A DNA stretch of 64,000 bases from Syntrophotalea acetylenivorans (GTDB lineage Bacteria > Desulfobacterota > Desulfuromonadia > Desulfuromonadales > Syntrophotaleaceae): the NCBI RefSeq assembly GCF_001887775.1, contig NZ_CP015519.1, positions 1,860,001 through 1,924,000 on the forward strand, given 5' to 3'. Shown in pieces: positions 8,801-16,371 of this stretch. Positions within the stretch are counted from its first letter, which is position 1. The number at the start of each line of letters is the position of its first letter. The position numbers and the translations under genes were made by a program. Under the pieces are notes generated by a model. The model was not told the origin of the DNA and made no database searches. It saw only the letters and a list, made by a program, of their open reading frames with translations.

Positions 8801-9757
8801 TCCCGGTTGTATCAGGCCGGCAGAGGTTGTAAGGCTGCCACTTCCCCACCACCACATAATGGAACCGTTACTTTGAACGTGGAATTCGTAGTTGGTATCT
8901 TTGGAGAGAAAGCTGTACAAGTTGTCATGCCCGGCCACGCTCAGGCTGTCTGGGTGAACCCAGGCCATAACCGTCAGTTCATCGGCAATATCGAAATCGT
9001 CGTTGTCAGGCACCTGCAGAAAACCGCTGCCGGCCAAATACACACCATCGCAGACCTTGGCCCGGCCATAGGTCACCGTCCCCTGGCTGGTGCCGGTGTG
9101 GCCGTTGCCGCTGCTGTCGGTGACATCGCCTTCCAAGGCGTAGTAGGCGACCAGTTCGATCGGCCCGGACTGGTCGTCATTGTCATAACCCTCAGTAGGC
9201 TCGCCGTTGGCCCCCGGACTCCCCAGCTCCACCCAAGGGCCCTTCCCATCAGGGTCGCGGTAAATCCCCTTGGGACTGGAGTGCAGTTGACCCGTTGCGG
9301 TGGGATACTTAAAGCTCAAACAATTCGTTGATTGCGCATGATAATCGTTAACCGAAAGGTAATCGACCGCCTGGCCACCCTGATCCCGCAATACAATATC
9401 CATCCCGCCATTTTTTTGCAGATTAACGTCCGCACTGTTGACATTGACCCTAATCCAATCTGGATAGATCTCTTGATATAGGATCTCCCCGAAGGAAAGA
9501 GAGTAATCGTGGCACCCAGCATTATTATTTTTTGCGCAAAGGCGGAGCGACCAGTTCTCATAAACCGATGAATCCAGGGGCTCCAACAGCCGCACTTCCA
9601 CCCACGTTTCACTCCCCAGATCATAGATCTCGTTAATGGTCGCCTTATTGACGTAATCAGAACAATCGTCGGCCTGAGCGGGCTGTACCAGGAGACAACA
9701 CCATACCAATAAGTACGAAGTGAAAAGCCGTATCAGCACTTTGTCGAAATTATCCAT
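5870..9757 (-). CDS. mshQ: MshQ-like large surface protein with LamG domains (candidate pilus-tip adhesin)
   Basis: This is the last gene of the MSHA operon and encodes 1295 residues. A signal peptide (about 1-29, ending PAQADD) is followed by a lamin-tail-like region (about 32-165, with INEIYDLGSETWVEVRLLE), a first LamG/concanavalin-like domain (about 200-400, YYALEGDVTDSSGNGHTG), a second (about 410-625), and a C-terminal half that resembles the DUF6701 region of MshQ proteins, ending FGIFRGRPNVIYLRETYR. LamG domains commonly bind glycans or extracellular ligands. MshQ position and architecture suggest a large extracellular adhesin presented by the pilus, possibly at its tip; this role is inferred. 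It starts 24 bp downstream of mshP. No transmembrane segment is apparent after the signal peptide. Confidence 0.85.
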   Translation of the reverse strand: MDNFDKVLIRLFTSYLLVWCCLLVQPAQADDCSDYVNKATINEIYDLGSETWVEVRLLEPLDSSVYENWSLRLCAKNNNAGCHDYSLSFGEILYQEIYPDWIRVNVNSADVNLQKNGGMDIVLRDQGGQAVDYLSVNDYHAQSTNCLSFKYPTATGQLHSSPKGIYRDPDGKGPWVELGSPGANGEPTEGYDNDDQSGPIELVAYYALEGDVTDSSGNGHTGTSQGTVTYGRAKVCDGVYLAGSGFLQVPDNDDFDIADELTVMAWVHPDSLSVAGHDNLYSFLSKDTNYEFHVQSNGSIMWWWGSGSLTTSAGLIQPGVWQHVAFVYSRAAGQMRIYLNGSQVASRPFSASLPLNSDPFYIGSDKATGGGEMSGRRFYGAIDEVRVYSGALSTSQISDLMNQADPCALPAPLAEWRFDECNYTAAGALAVDTQGSHAAVAQGGVASEASGKVGRAAELDQSTESFITGNDVPMNGDWSVSTWFRMPFTNVDGSRYHVLGAMAGGGHDLLWLDSRNNYRWGGWANSSIATGSFRFGTLADGWHHLVLLGQGGTTLLYVDGSYRDQVPLQAQGNLHYLGTSFEISGGEEGFRAPLDEFIVFDEVLDQTQIDSLYQLQSQGRNLDGSLRAEIFCGTTIDHFEIIHDGSALTCAAEAVTVRACTDADCNSLYTDPVTITLSPSGWVGGDVQTLNGGSGVFRLRHTTPGSVTLAATGNPSAAQSQQCVNSGGSASCDLVFHEAGFLFEVPDHTACTTEADITIAAVRADATGEHCIGDYSFANTTRQVNFWSDYQQPASGTQALQINGSTINGASPGTPVDLVFDSQAESSLDIRYDDAGRLNLSAYFAGSGDEAGLVMTGSDSFIVAPERLRVAATTDGTTPLDNNSFSGAPFWAAGEDFFVEVAGVCSDGTVTENFSADTTLTAMAPFTPATGILGTLTGGPLSAVDYSSGLALVDDISYSEVGTVTIGAEVLNYLGSDLDVTGNSDPVGRFTPHHFLASPNTPQFGTACNSGGFTYLGQSFDYVMAPVITVTAQNLQNGVTQNYAGDWWKLSSGTLSGKSYDAATGSIDVSQVPAGDPSVTELGGGVGLLTFSAGSGLRMDRGAFMAPYDADISLEINVVDGDAIAATSNPVRFGEASAGNGISFDNGKEMRWGRLILNNAYGSELLDLAMPLRAEYYNGTAFVLNSDDNCTSLDLTQLSLNNGVTQVTANIPIAVGTGSSSASLLSPLLVGDANLRFSAPGDDGFIDVTVDLSSLDWLRFDWDGDGSHDDDPKGRATFGIFRGRPNVIYLRETYR

Positions 9758-9781
9758 GATCCCTCAATAAGGCGAACAGGC

Positions 9782-10186
9782 TCAAGGTAGGACATCAGTC
9801 ACCCGGGCGGTCAGTTGCCGAGATATATAATGGGCATCACCATAACTGCCCCATTCGGCCAACGAGCTTATGCGGAACACGGTGAAGCTCCGCCCCCCCT
9901 CGTTAAAGGCAGTCGATTCACAGGTAACAGTCACAGTGTATCCGTCTACCTGGAAACTGCCGCTGACGCAAACGCCGCTGTTCAGGTCCCGGTTAATACC
10001 CCACTCCAGGCCGCTGCGCGCTGCATGATAAGCTCGCGCCCCCTGCAGAGCCATGACCGTGGTGCGACTCTGTACCCCGGCGGTGAGCACCATGTAACCA
10101 CCAATGGCAGACAGAACCACCAGAATAAAAATCGCCGTCACCAGCGACATGCCGCCCTGATTACGCAGTGCTCGCATGCCGTTCAT
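9782..10186 (-). CDS. mshP: MSHA minor pilin / PilX-like protein MshP
   Basis: The 134-residue protein starts MNGMRALRNQGG and continues MSLVTAIFILVVLSAIGGY, a class III prepilin-like leader followed by a hydrophobic helix. Position +5 of the predicted mature protein is threonine, not the glutamate of typical pilins, as also occurs in GspK/PilX-like tip pilins. The ATG overlaps the mshO stop codon (ATGA), so translation is probably coupled; the frame stays open further upstream but that part overlaps mshO and has no pilin features. A G7 tract in the coding strand (9893-9899) is in frame. Confidence 0.82.
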   Translation of the reverse strand: MNGMRALRNQGGMSLVTAIFILVVLSAIGGYMVLTAGVQSRTTVMALQGARAYHAARSGLEWGINRDLNSGVCVSGSFQVDGYTVTVTCESTAFNEGGRSFTVFRISSLAEWGSYGDAHYISRQLTARVTDVLP

Positions 10187-10986
10187 GGCGCATTCTCCAC
10201 ATGAATTTGGTGCAGCAGAGTCACCGATTCGCCATCTTCGGTGATCTGCAACCGCAGAGTCACCAACCCGGCGCGCTGAGCGGTGCCGGGCTGATAGGTA
10301 AAGTTGCATTGGCTGACGTTGTTGGCCATGAGGGCGGGGGTGCCGCCGGGAGTGTTTGATTGGATTGCCGAAATGCCGTAGCCGGTATAGCGGGTCAGGG
10401 TGCCGGCCCCAGTGTCACAAATATAGCTGACCGGCTGGTCAACGATAAAAAACCGTTGAAAGGGGGAGGAACGGGGAAATTGAAAGGGCGGATCAAGGAT
10501 GACCGAATTGACTGTACTGCCGGCCCCGACTCCGGCACGATTGTCACCGAAATAAGCGTTACCGTTAGTGCCGGCGCCAGAGAGATTATAGACCACAATA
10601 CTCTGGCCAGGGGTGGGGGCCGTGTCGAGATCGCCCAGCGCTTCGAAATCTGTGTCGAAACCGGTAAAGTCGAGCGTGTTTCCTGGCCCATAAGCCCGGT
10701 AGCGACCGCCGTCTACGGTATGCAGCAGTTCCAAAGCGGTACCAGCACCATTGATGCGCACGCTGTTGGGCAGCGCCTGACGAACATCACGCTGCATACG
10801 ACGCAGTGCAGTCTCCGCGCTGTCGACCAGTCTGGCGCGGCGCGAAAGATCGAGAAAACCCTGAATCGGTTGGACGATGAACATGCCGCCGAGAGCCGCC
10901 AGGATGCCGGTCACCACCAGCACAACCACCAGTTCCACCAGGGTGAAACCGCAGGACGTTCTATGGTGTGAAAGCGAATACCGCAT
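10183..10986 (-). CDS. mshO: MSHA minor pilin MshO
   Basis: The 267-residue protein begins MRYSLSHHRTSCG then FTLVELVVVLVVTGIL, a type IV prepilin signal with Gly at -1, Phe at +1 and Glu at +5. The length, and the following QPIQGFLDLSRRARLVDSAE segment, match MshO/GspJ-type minor pilins. A prepilin peptidase must process it, but none is encoded in the window. It lies between mshD and mshP in the usual MSHA order and overlaps mshP by four bases. A 91-bp gap separates it from mshD upstream. Confidence 0.88.
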   Translation of the reverse strand: MRYSLSHHRTSCGFTLVELVVVLVVTGILAALGGMFIVQPIQGFLDLSRRARLVDSAETALRRMQRDVRQALPNSVRINGAGTALELLHTVDGGRYRAYGPGNTLDFTGFDTDFEALGDLDTAPTPGQSIVVYNLSGAGTNGNAYFGDNRAGVGAGSTVNSVILDPPFQFPRSSPFQRFFIVDQPVSYICDTGAGTLTRYTGYGISAIQSNTPGGTPALMANNVSQCNFTYQPGTAQRAGLVTLRLQITEDGESVTLLHQIHVENAP

Positions 10987-11077
10987 GGGGCCTCATTATG
11001 GCTGCAGGTAAACAGGTTGAAAACCGCAAACTTTTAATCGTCGACTGCCTTCAATTTATTGACCTGTGTAGCGATTC

Positions 11078-11542
11078 TTAATAGCTGGTCCGGTAACCGC
11101 TCAAGCTCATATTGATACCGGTCGAATGCCTGACGGTGACAGTGATTTTTTTGCTATTGGTGTCACCGATACCGTTCAGGGCAGTGCTGGCGACCGTCAC
11201 ATCGACCGTATAATTATGCAAGCCGTTGATAGCGGTATCGGTCTGATCCCGCGCTCCGTTGTCACTCAGGCCGTTATAGTCATCGACATCGTCAAACAAC
11301 GCCCGAGTGCTTTCGGTGTCAATACCGTCGGGATCGGCAAAAGGTTTCAGGAGAATTTCTTCCAGGTACGACTCAGCGATGGCCAGCGCCTGATGTTGCA
11401 GCATGGGATCGGCGCTGTGAGTTACGGTGTAGTTGATGGCCAGCAACACCCCGCCGAGAGCGATACTCACCACCACAATAGAGATAATCAGTTCGATCAG
11501 GGTAAACCCCCGACTTTTACGCAAACGGGAAGATATCATCAT
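11078..11542 (-). CDS. mshD: MSHA minor pilin MshD
   Basis: The 154-residue protein begins MMISSRLRKSRG followed by FTLIELIISIVVVSIALGG, a class III signal with Glu at +5. The stretch QALAIAESYLEEIL is characteristic of MshD/PilV-type minor pilins. Its ATG overlaps the stop of mshC (ATGA), which indicates coupled translation in the operon. The C-terminus TVRHSTGINMSLSGYRTSY fits the family. Confidence 0.88.
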   Translation of the reverse strand: MMISSRLRKSRGFTLIELIISIVVVSIALGGVLLAINYTVTHSADPMLQHQALAIAESYLEEILLKPFADPDGIDTESTRALFDDVDDYNGLSDNGARDQTDTAINGLHNYTVDVTVASTALNGIGDTNSKKITVTVRHSTGINMSLSGYRTSY

Positions 11543-12006
11543 GACGCATCCACATAGCCGCTTTCACCGACAATAGTGAAGGAACGACCATCGATAGTTA
11601 CCGTCACCCCGCCGGGAGTGGCGCGACCAAGAGCATCAAATATTATGCTGAGAGAACTGGGGGAAAGGGTAGTTCCAGACGGCGCCGAACCGGCAAAAGC
11701 ACCGCTGCCTGCTGGCTGAGACACAGTCCGATTAAAAGCGCTACTATGATCAACACAGGACTGCCGCTGATGCAGAGCATAACTGCCACTGGTAATACTC
11801 AACCGCACATCGCAGCCGCTGGCGACCGCCAGCTTCTGAGCATAACGGGCCGCCCCCGCCACCTCGTCATAAAAGCCACGGCTCGTAAAATCGGTGGCAT
11901 CGAAAAAACGCGGCAAAGCCACCGCCGACAGAATGCCGAGCAAAAGAATAACTGTCACCAATTCGACCAGGGTGAACCCGCGGTTATGGGAGTCAATACG
12001 ATTCAT
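11539..12006 (-). CDS. mshC: MSHA minor pilin MshC
   Basis: The 155-residue protein starts MNRIDSHNRG, then FTLVELVTVILLLGILSAVALPRFFDATDF, a canonical prepilin leader and N-terminal helix. The segment DEVAGAARYAQKLAVASGCDVRLSI is typical of MshC/FimT-like minor pilins. It lies downstream of the major pilin with a hairpin terminator between (12094-12121), so it is probably expressed at a lower level than mshA. Its stop codon overlaps the mshD start. Confidence 0.88.
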   Translation of the reverse strand: MNRIDSHNRGFTLVELVTVILLLGILSAVALPRFFDATDFTSRGFYDEVAGAARYAQKLAVASGCDVRLSITSGSYALHQRQSCVDHSSAFNRTVSQPAGSGAFAGSAPSGTTLSPSSLSIIFDALGRATPGGVTVTIDGRSFTIVGESGYVDAS

Positions 12007-12093
12007 TATTAACCGACAGCCCTGTTGAACATTGAGAAAAATCTATTCCATGCATAGAACCCGGAGATTCCGTCTCGCAAAGCAAGCTAAAAC

Positions 12094-12121
12094 AGAGGCC
12101 CTTTCCTGGGAAAGGGCCTCT
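12094..12121 (-). terminator. Hairpin after the major pilin gene
   Basis: The 13-bp arms AGAGGCCCTTTCC and GGAAAGGGCCTCT flank a two-base loop (in practice the inner pairs open). In leftward RNA it is followed by GTTTT, a weak uridine run. A leaky terminator between pilin and minor pilin genes would give excess pilin over minor pilins; this is an inference from position. Confidence 0.7.
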
Positions 12122-12140
12122 TACCAGTGCAAGGTAAACT

Positions 12141-12530
12141 TTAGGGAGCGGGGGGGATGACGATGGTAGCGATACCTACAAAAGTATCAGTCTCTAAGGA
12201 ACCGTCCTGGATAACAGTACAGTCCGACGGGGTGCCCAAAACAAGAGGCCCTGGGGTGACAGTGTATCCATCCGGAACCCCACCATCCATCAAAGAGCCA
12301 ATATCATCACAATTATCAACATCTTCGCCCTTGGCTCCGTTTGATGCAACAAAACCGGCATAATTGATAGCCATCGCCGAACCCATGGCACCAACCACGC
12401 CGGACAAAGCGGCTTCCTCGGCTTCTTCCCTTAAATCGATAAACTTCGGTACTGCAACAGCTGCAAGGATTCCCAACACCACAATAACCACCACTAACTC
12501 AATTAAAGTAAAACCATTCTGATTCTTCAT
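12141..12530 (-). CDS. mshA: Major MSHA-type pilin
   Basis: The 129-residue prepilin starts MKNQNG and continues FTLIELVVVIVVLGILAAVAVPKFIDL, with Gly -1, Phe +1 and Glu +5, a near-perfect type IVa pilin helix. Two cysteines further on (in VDNCDD and PSDC) could form the usual C-terminal disulphide loop. I start at ATG 12530 because GGAGAGAG precedes it at good spacing; the frame is open further upstream without a pilin-like sequence. In Vibrio and Shewanella two genes, mshB and mshA, occupy this place; only one is present here, so it could also be named mshB. A terminator follows. Confidence 0.88.
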   Translation of the reverse strand: MKNQNGFTLIELVVVIVVLGILAAVAVPKFIDLREEAEEAALSGVVGAMGSAMAINYAGFVASNGAKGEDVDNCDDIGSLMDGGVPDGYTVTPGPLVLGTPSDCTVIQDGSLETDTFVGIATIVIPPAP

Positions 12531-12666
12531 TTGCTCTCTCCTTTGTTCTCCGAAATCTAGGTTGATAATACGAAGGTTGTCTCGCCCTCTTCGCTTAGGC
12601 GGGAATCCATAACCTTCAAAACACACTTACTTTTCAAACAGTCCAGCAATTGACAGACTTCGTGTC

Positions 12667-12689
12667 TCAGACGCAAAAACTCCGTCTGA
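12667..12689 (-). other. Small hairpin in the mshF-mshA gap
   Basis: The 211-bp gap between mshF and the pilin gene holds a 7-bp inverted repeat, TCAGACG (12667-12673) with CGTCTGA (12683-12689), and in leftward orientation a TTATATATT stretch upstream of it. Pilin genes often have their own promoter, but I cannot pick a convincing -35 here. A 67-codon open frame across the gap has no pilin or other recognisable feature and I do not call it. Confidence 0.35.
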
Positions 12690-12741
12690 TGCATGCCAAA
12701 TATATAACTTTTCCCAGAAGAAAACTCTTTACAGGTCCAGT

Positions 12742-13269
12742 CTAATTTGCCAGTTTCCATCGATACGGCTCACATGCATCGAGTCGCAATGGTGAGCCGG
12801 CCGATTGACCTGCCTCTGCTTGGCGAAGACACAAACGAATGCGCGCCGGACCGGATAATGGGCTTTCAAAGCCAACCACACTGCGCAAACGGTAAATCAG
12901 CGCCCCCTGAGCTTGATCGTAGTACCATCGGCCCGGAGCAATCTCATTGGGATCCGCATCCGACCGTTCACCGAGATAGCCATCAGGTTCCAGGCCCGTC
13001 TCCGCCTTAAGCAGCGCAACGGGGTTACCGCCCGGCCGGACCTCCGAGCGCACTGATTCTTTTTTGTTTGGCAATACGGATGCCAACAGCACCGCAGCCC
13101 GCAAATTGTCCACAGTCGCCTGCACACTGAGACGCTCGGTTTCGACCTGCAGATACCTCACTTTGCGCAGAAACACTCCTATCAGAATCAATACAACACA
13201 ACTTAATATTCCCCACTCGAACAGTCGCAAGGTCCAGCTTTTGTGGTGTAAAAGGCCTTTGGGTTTCAT
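12742..13269 (-). CDS. mshF: MshF-like pilus assembly protein
   Basis: The 175-residue protein starts MKPKGLLHHKS and has one N-terminal membrane segment (about residues 17-35, WGILSCVVLILIGVFLRK) followed by a likely helical stretch and a periplasmic C-terminal half with two cysteines. The assignment to MshF comes mostly from position between mshG and the pilin gene plus size and topology; the sequence alone would be hypothetical. ATG 13269 overlaps the mshG stop by one base (TGATG), which is why I prefer it over the longer upstream frame. Its precise role in MSHA assembly is unknown. Confidence 0.7.
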   Translation of the reverse strand: MKPKGLLHHKSWTLRLFEWGILSCVVLILIGVFLRKVRYLQVETERLSVQATVDNLRAAVLLASVLPNKKESVRSEVRPGGNPVALLKAETGLEPDGYLGERSDADPNEIAPGRWYYDQAQGALIYRLRSVVGFESPLSGPARIRLCLRQAEAGQSAGSPLRLDACEPYRWKLAN

Positions 13270-14504
13270 CAGCCCCCACGCATGACAGTCGCCATATTCC
13301 ACATGGGCAAGAAAACACCAAGCGCCAGCACCAGCACCATGGCGCCGATAAGTACGATCAGAAGCGGCTCGATGGAGCTTGCCAAACGACTGACATCATA
13401 TTCAACCTCGCGCTCATAAAACTCGGCAACCTCAACAAGCATGGTATCCACCGAACCGGTCTCTTCACCGACGGCCAGCATCTGCAACACCAGAGGGGTA
13501 AACATCTCGCTGGTGGCGGCACTGCGGGTCAGGGTATCGCCCCGTTCGACACTGTGACGCAGACGTCCGAGTCGTTTTTCGACAAAGGCGTTACCTACCG
13601 CTTGGGCGGTAAAGGCCAGAGACTGGATGAGCGGCACCCCTGCGCCGTAGCCCATGGCGAACCCCCGGCAAAAGCGGATCAGGGTAGCGCGATGCAGAAT
13701 GCTGCCGATCACCGGCAAACGTAACTTAAAACGGTCCCAAACCAACCGCCCGTTTTCGGTGCCGAGATAGGCCCGCCAGGCAAACAGGGCTGCCACCCCG
13801 GCGAGCACCATGGCCCACCACCAGCTAACGGCAAAGTTGCTCACTCCAAGGATGATTCGAGTCGGCAGCGGCAGAGCCGCACCCGCTCCCTGATAGAGCT
13901 TCTCAAAGGCGGGGATCACAAACAGGGTGATAACAGCCATGGCGATGGAGATAGCCACCACCACAAAAGTCGGATAACGCATGGCCGAACGAATCTGGTC
14001 GGCGGTCTCCTTCTCCCGGATCAGGTAGCGGGATATCTGCAGAAAGGACTCTTCGAGTTGCCCCGAGCCTTCTCCGACCTGAACCATGCTGGACAGCAGG
14101 GGCGGAAAGACTTTGGGATGGCGCCTTAAGGAGCCGGACAGATCCCGGCCGCTCTCCAGGTCCTCGGCCACTGCCTGCAGAGTCGTTGCCATAGCAGGCT
14201 TTCTTATCATCTCTGACAAACCGCGCAACGCCCTGAGCATCGGCACCCCGGATTTGATCAGGGTATACATCTGCCGGCAGAAAAGGATCAGGTCATCGAT
14301 ATCCACCCGCCCTTGCCGGGCAGATGCCAGACGCGCAACAACCTGCTCAAAGGGCGACACGCCGGCTTTGAGTTCGTTGATCGCCACCGGAGTCGCCCCG
14401 TTGGCCAACAGCTGGTCGGCCGCACCGGCGGCTGAAACAGCTTCCAGACGCCCCTCCAGCAACTGTCCGGAGTGGCTACGGGCTTTGTACGAAAACTGCG
14501 CCAT
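13269..14504 (-). CDS. mshG: MSHA inner-membrane platform protein MshG (PilC/GspF family)
   Basis: The 411-residue protein has the duplicated GspF-type domain: DDLILFCRQMYTLIKSGVPM in the first half, with a matching RFCRGFAMGYGAGVPLIQSL in the second half. Three hydrophobic segments (about 170-190, 220-240 and 375-400) anchor it in the inner membrane. Platform proteins couple ATPase motion to pilin extraction. The start overlaps the 3' end of mshE by 29 bases, consistent with the MshE-MshG partnership. Confidence 0.93.
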   Translation of the reverse strand: MAQFSYKARSHSGQLLEGRLEAVSAAGAADQLLANGATPVAINELKAGVSPFEQVVARLASARQGRVDIDDLILFCRQMYTLIKSGVPMLRALRGLSEMIRKPAMATTLQAVAEDLESGRDLSGSLRRHPKVFPPLLSSMVQVGEGSGQLEESFLQISRYLIREKETADQIRSAMRYPTFVVVAISIAMAVITLFVIPAFEKLYQGAGAALPLPTRIILGVSNFAVSWWWAMVLAGVAALFAWRAYLGTENGRLVWDRFKLRLPVIGSILHRATLIRFCRGFAMGYGAGVPLIQSLAFTAQAVGNAFVEKRLGRLRHSVERGDTLTRSAATSEMFTPLVLQMLAVGEETGSVDTMLVEVAEFYEREVEYDVSRLASSIEPLLIVLIGAMVLVLALGVFLPMWNMATVMRGG

Positions 14505-16260
14505 CGTCGTTTATTTCATCGTTGGAAAGGGGGTTTGTCAATAAGTCGAGGTCAACATTTGCATCGACCTGGCCGGCGACCCGCAATACCTCTTCCATGC
14601 TGGTGATACCGCTCCGAGCATAATCAAAGGCAGCCAGCGTCAGCGGCTTGAAGCCAGGCTGAAGTCGGGCCAGTTCGGCAAAACCGGCAGCATCTCCCCG
14701 ACGCAGGGCGTCCGCCAACAAGGTATCTATTTCGAGTAATTCAAACACGCCGATACGTCCCTGGTAGCCACTGTTGTGACATTGATGACACCCGGCCCCC
14801 CGCTTGAAGGAGAGCTGTCCGGCACCTTGGCCGACAACCTTATCCAACCAGTTACGCATCGACTCATCCAAAGGATCGTCTTCGATGCAAGTGTCACAGA
14901 TCCGCCGCACCAACCGCTGGGCAAGTATGGCTTGCAGGGCGCTGCCGACCACGAATCCCTCGGCCCCCATATCGAGCAGGCGTAAAGCGGTGCTGACCGC
15001 ATCGTTGGTGTGCAGGGTCGACAACACCAGGTGACCGGTCATGGCAGCCCGCAGGCCAATCTCGGCGGTTTCCTGATCGCGCATCTCGCCAACCATGACC
15101 ACGTCCGGATCCTGACGCAGGGCAGCGCGTAGCACGCGGGCAAAAGACAAACCGATCTTTTCGTGGGTCTGCACCTGGTTAACCCGCGGCAAGCGGTATT
15201 CCACCGGGTCTTCGACAGTAATGATCTTTTTTTCGCTGCGGTTCAGTTCGTTTAAGGCACCGTACAGGGTAGTCGTCTTACCGCTGCCGGTGGGACCGGT
15301 GACCAACAGCAAGCCGTGAGGCCTTCGCACCAGGGATCGGAAGCGATTGAGCAGCTCCTCGGGCATCCCGACCTTCTCCATGCTGAGCAACCCGCCGGAT
15401 TGATCGAGAAGACGCATAACCACCGATTCTCCGTACTGCAACGGCATGGTGGATAAACGCACATCGATGGAGCGACCCCGTACCTTGATATTAAAGCGGC
15501 CGTCCTGCGGCAGGCGTCGCTCAGAAATATCGAGGCCGCTCATCAGCTTGAGACGCGACACCAAGGCGCTGGCAATGCGTTTTTCCTTCATCACCTGCTC
15601 ATGCAGCATGCCATCTATACGCTGGCGCAGGCGCAGTACCGTTTCGTCCGGCTCGATGTGAATATCCGAAGAACCAACCTGCACCGCATCCTCGAACAGA
15701 GAACGCAGCAACCGAACCACCGGCGCATCTTCCAGCTCGGCATCGGACAACAGGTTTTCAAGGTCGAAGGCGCCGTCGGCTAACTCTTCATCAAGTTCAC
15801 CGGCCAGGTTGATGATCTCATCAGTACGGCGATAGACCGTATCGATGGTCGCCAGCAGGTCGGCCTCGCGCACCACCGCCTGCTGGATCGGCCGTTTCAG
15901 CAACTGGCAAAGCTCATCGTAGGAATAAATGTCGGTGGGGTCGGCCATGCCGACCAGCAGGCCGCTGGCATTGTCCTCGAGAACCAGGGCACGATAGCGA
16001 CGAGCGTGAATCTCTGACAGCGACTGAACCGCCTCAGGGCGATACTGGTAGTGCTTGAGATCGACGAAGGGAACCTTGAGCTGCTGGGCGAGAAATTTCA
16101 GAAAGCCGCTCTCGCTAATATAGCCCAGCTCGATCAGAGTATTACCGAGCTTGGTACCGCGTGTTTTCTGGGTGGCCAGCGCGGTCTGCAGCTGATCTTC
16201 ACTGATAATATCGTGCCCCACCAGCAGTTCGCCGATGCGGATTTTTTTGGGTATCGCCAT
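14476..16260 (-). CDS. mshE: MSHA extension ATPase MshE with N-terminal c-di-GMP-binding domain
   Basis: The 594-residue protein is a GspE/PilB-type secretion ATPase. The N-terminus reads RIGELLVGHDIISEDQLQTA and then LGNTLIELGYIS, which matches the MshEN c-di-GMP motif (RxG, spaced Leu/Ile, LGxxL). Walker A is GPTGSGKTTT at about 322-330; an Asp box (VVMVGEMRDQETAE) and His box (STLHTNDAVS) follow; a four-cysteine zinc site (CDTC and CHQC) lies near the C-terminus. The enzyme powers MSHA pilus extension. I start at ATG 16260 (MAIPKK), with AGGATG upstream, rather than an in-frame site 20 codons earlier. Control by c-di-GMP is known for Vibrio MshE and inferred here. Confidence 0.93.
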   Translation of the reverse strand: MAIPKKIRIGELLVGHDIISEDQLQTALATQKTRGTKLGNTLIELGYISESGFLKFLAQQLKVPFVDLKHYQYRPEAVQSLSEIHARRYRALVLEDNASGLLVGMADPTDIYSYDELCQLLKRPIQQAVVREADLLATIDTVYRRTDEIINLAGELDEELADGAFDLENLLSDAELEDAPVVRLLRSLFEDAVQVGSSDIHIEPDETVLRLRQRIDGMLHEQVMKEKRIASALVSRLKLMSGLDISERRLPQDGRFNIKVRGRSIDVRLSTMPLQYGESVVMRLLDQSGGLLSMEKVGMPEELLNRFRSLVRRPHGLLLVTGPTGSGKTTTLYGALNELNRSEKKIITVEDPVEYRLPRVNQVQTHEKIGLSFARVLRAALRQDPDVVMVGEMRDQETAEIGLRAAMTGHLVLSTLHTNDAVSTALRLLDMGAEGFVVGSALQAILAQRLVRRICDTCIEDDPLDESMRNWLDKVVGQGAGQLSFKRGAGCHQCHNSGYQGRIGVFELLEIDTLLADALRRGDAAGFAELARLQPGFKPLTLAAFDYARSGITSMEEVLRVAGQVDANVDLDLLTNPLSNDEINDDGAVFVQSP

Positions 16261-16371
16261 AAACACTACATCCTGTTGTGATACTTGGAGGGTGCCGGAC
16301 TTATCATGAACCGACTGCAAAATGTTCTGATCAGCCCGTTAAGCCTGACACCTTCCTGCCTGCAACCCCGG

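Noticed and set aside
9893-9899. G7 tracts in mshP (here), mshQ (near 8193) and the pilin gene (near 12150) as further phase switches
   Set aside because: All are in frame and runs of seven are fairly common in this GC-rich DNA. Without a frameshift or length variation they are not evidence of switching.
12557-12760. 67-codon leftward open frame between mshF and the pilin gene
   Set aside because: It overlaps the end of mshF, has no good ribosome site and no pilin-like or membrane sequence. The gap is more likely regulatory.
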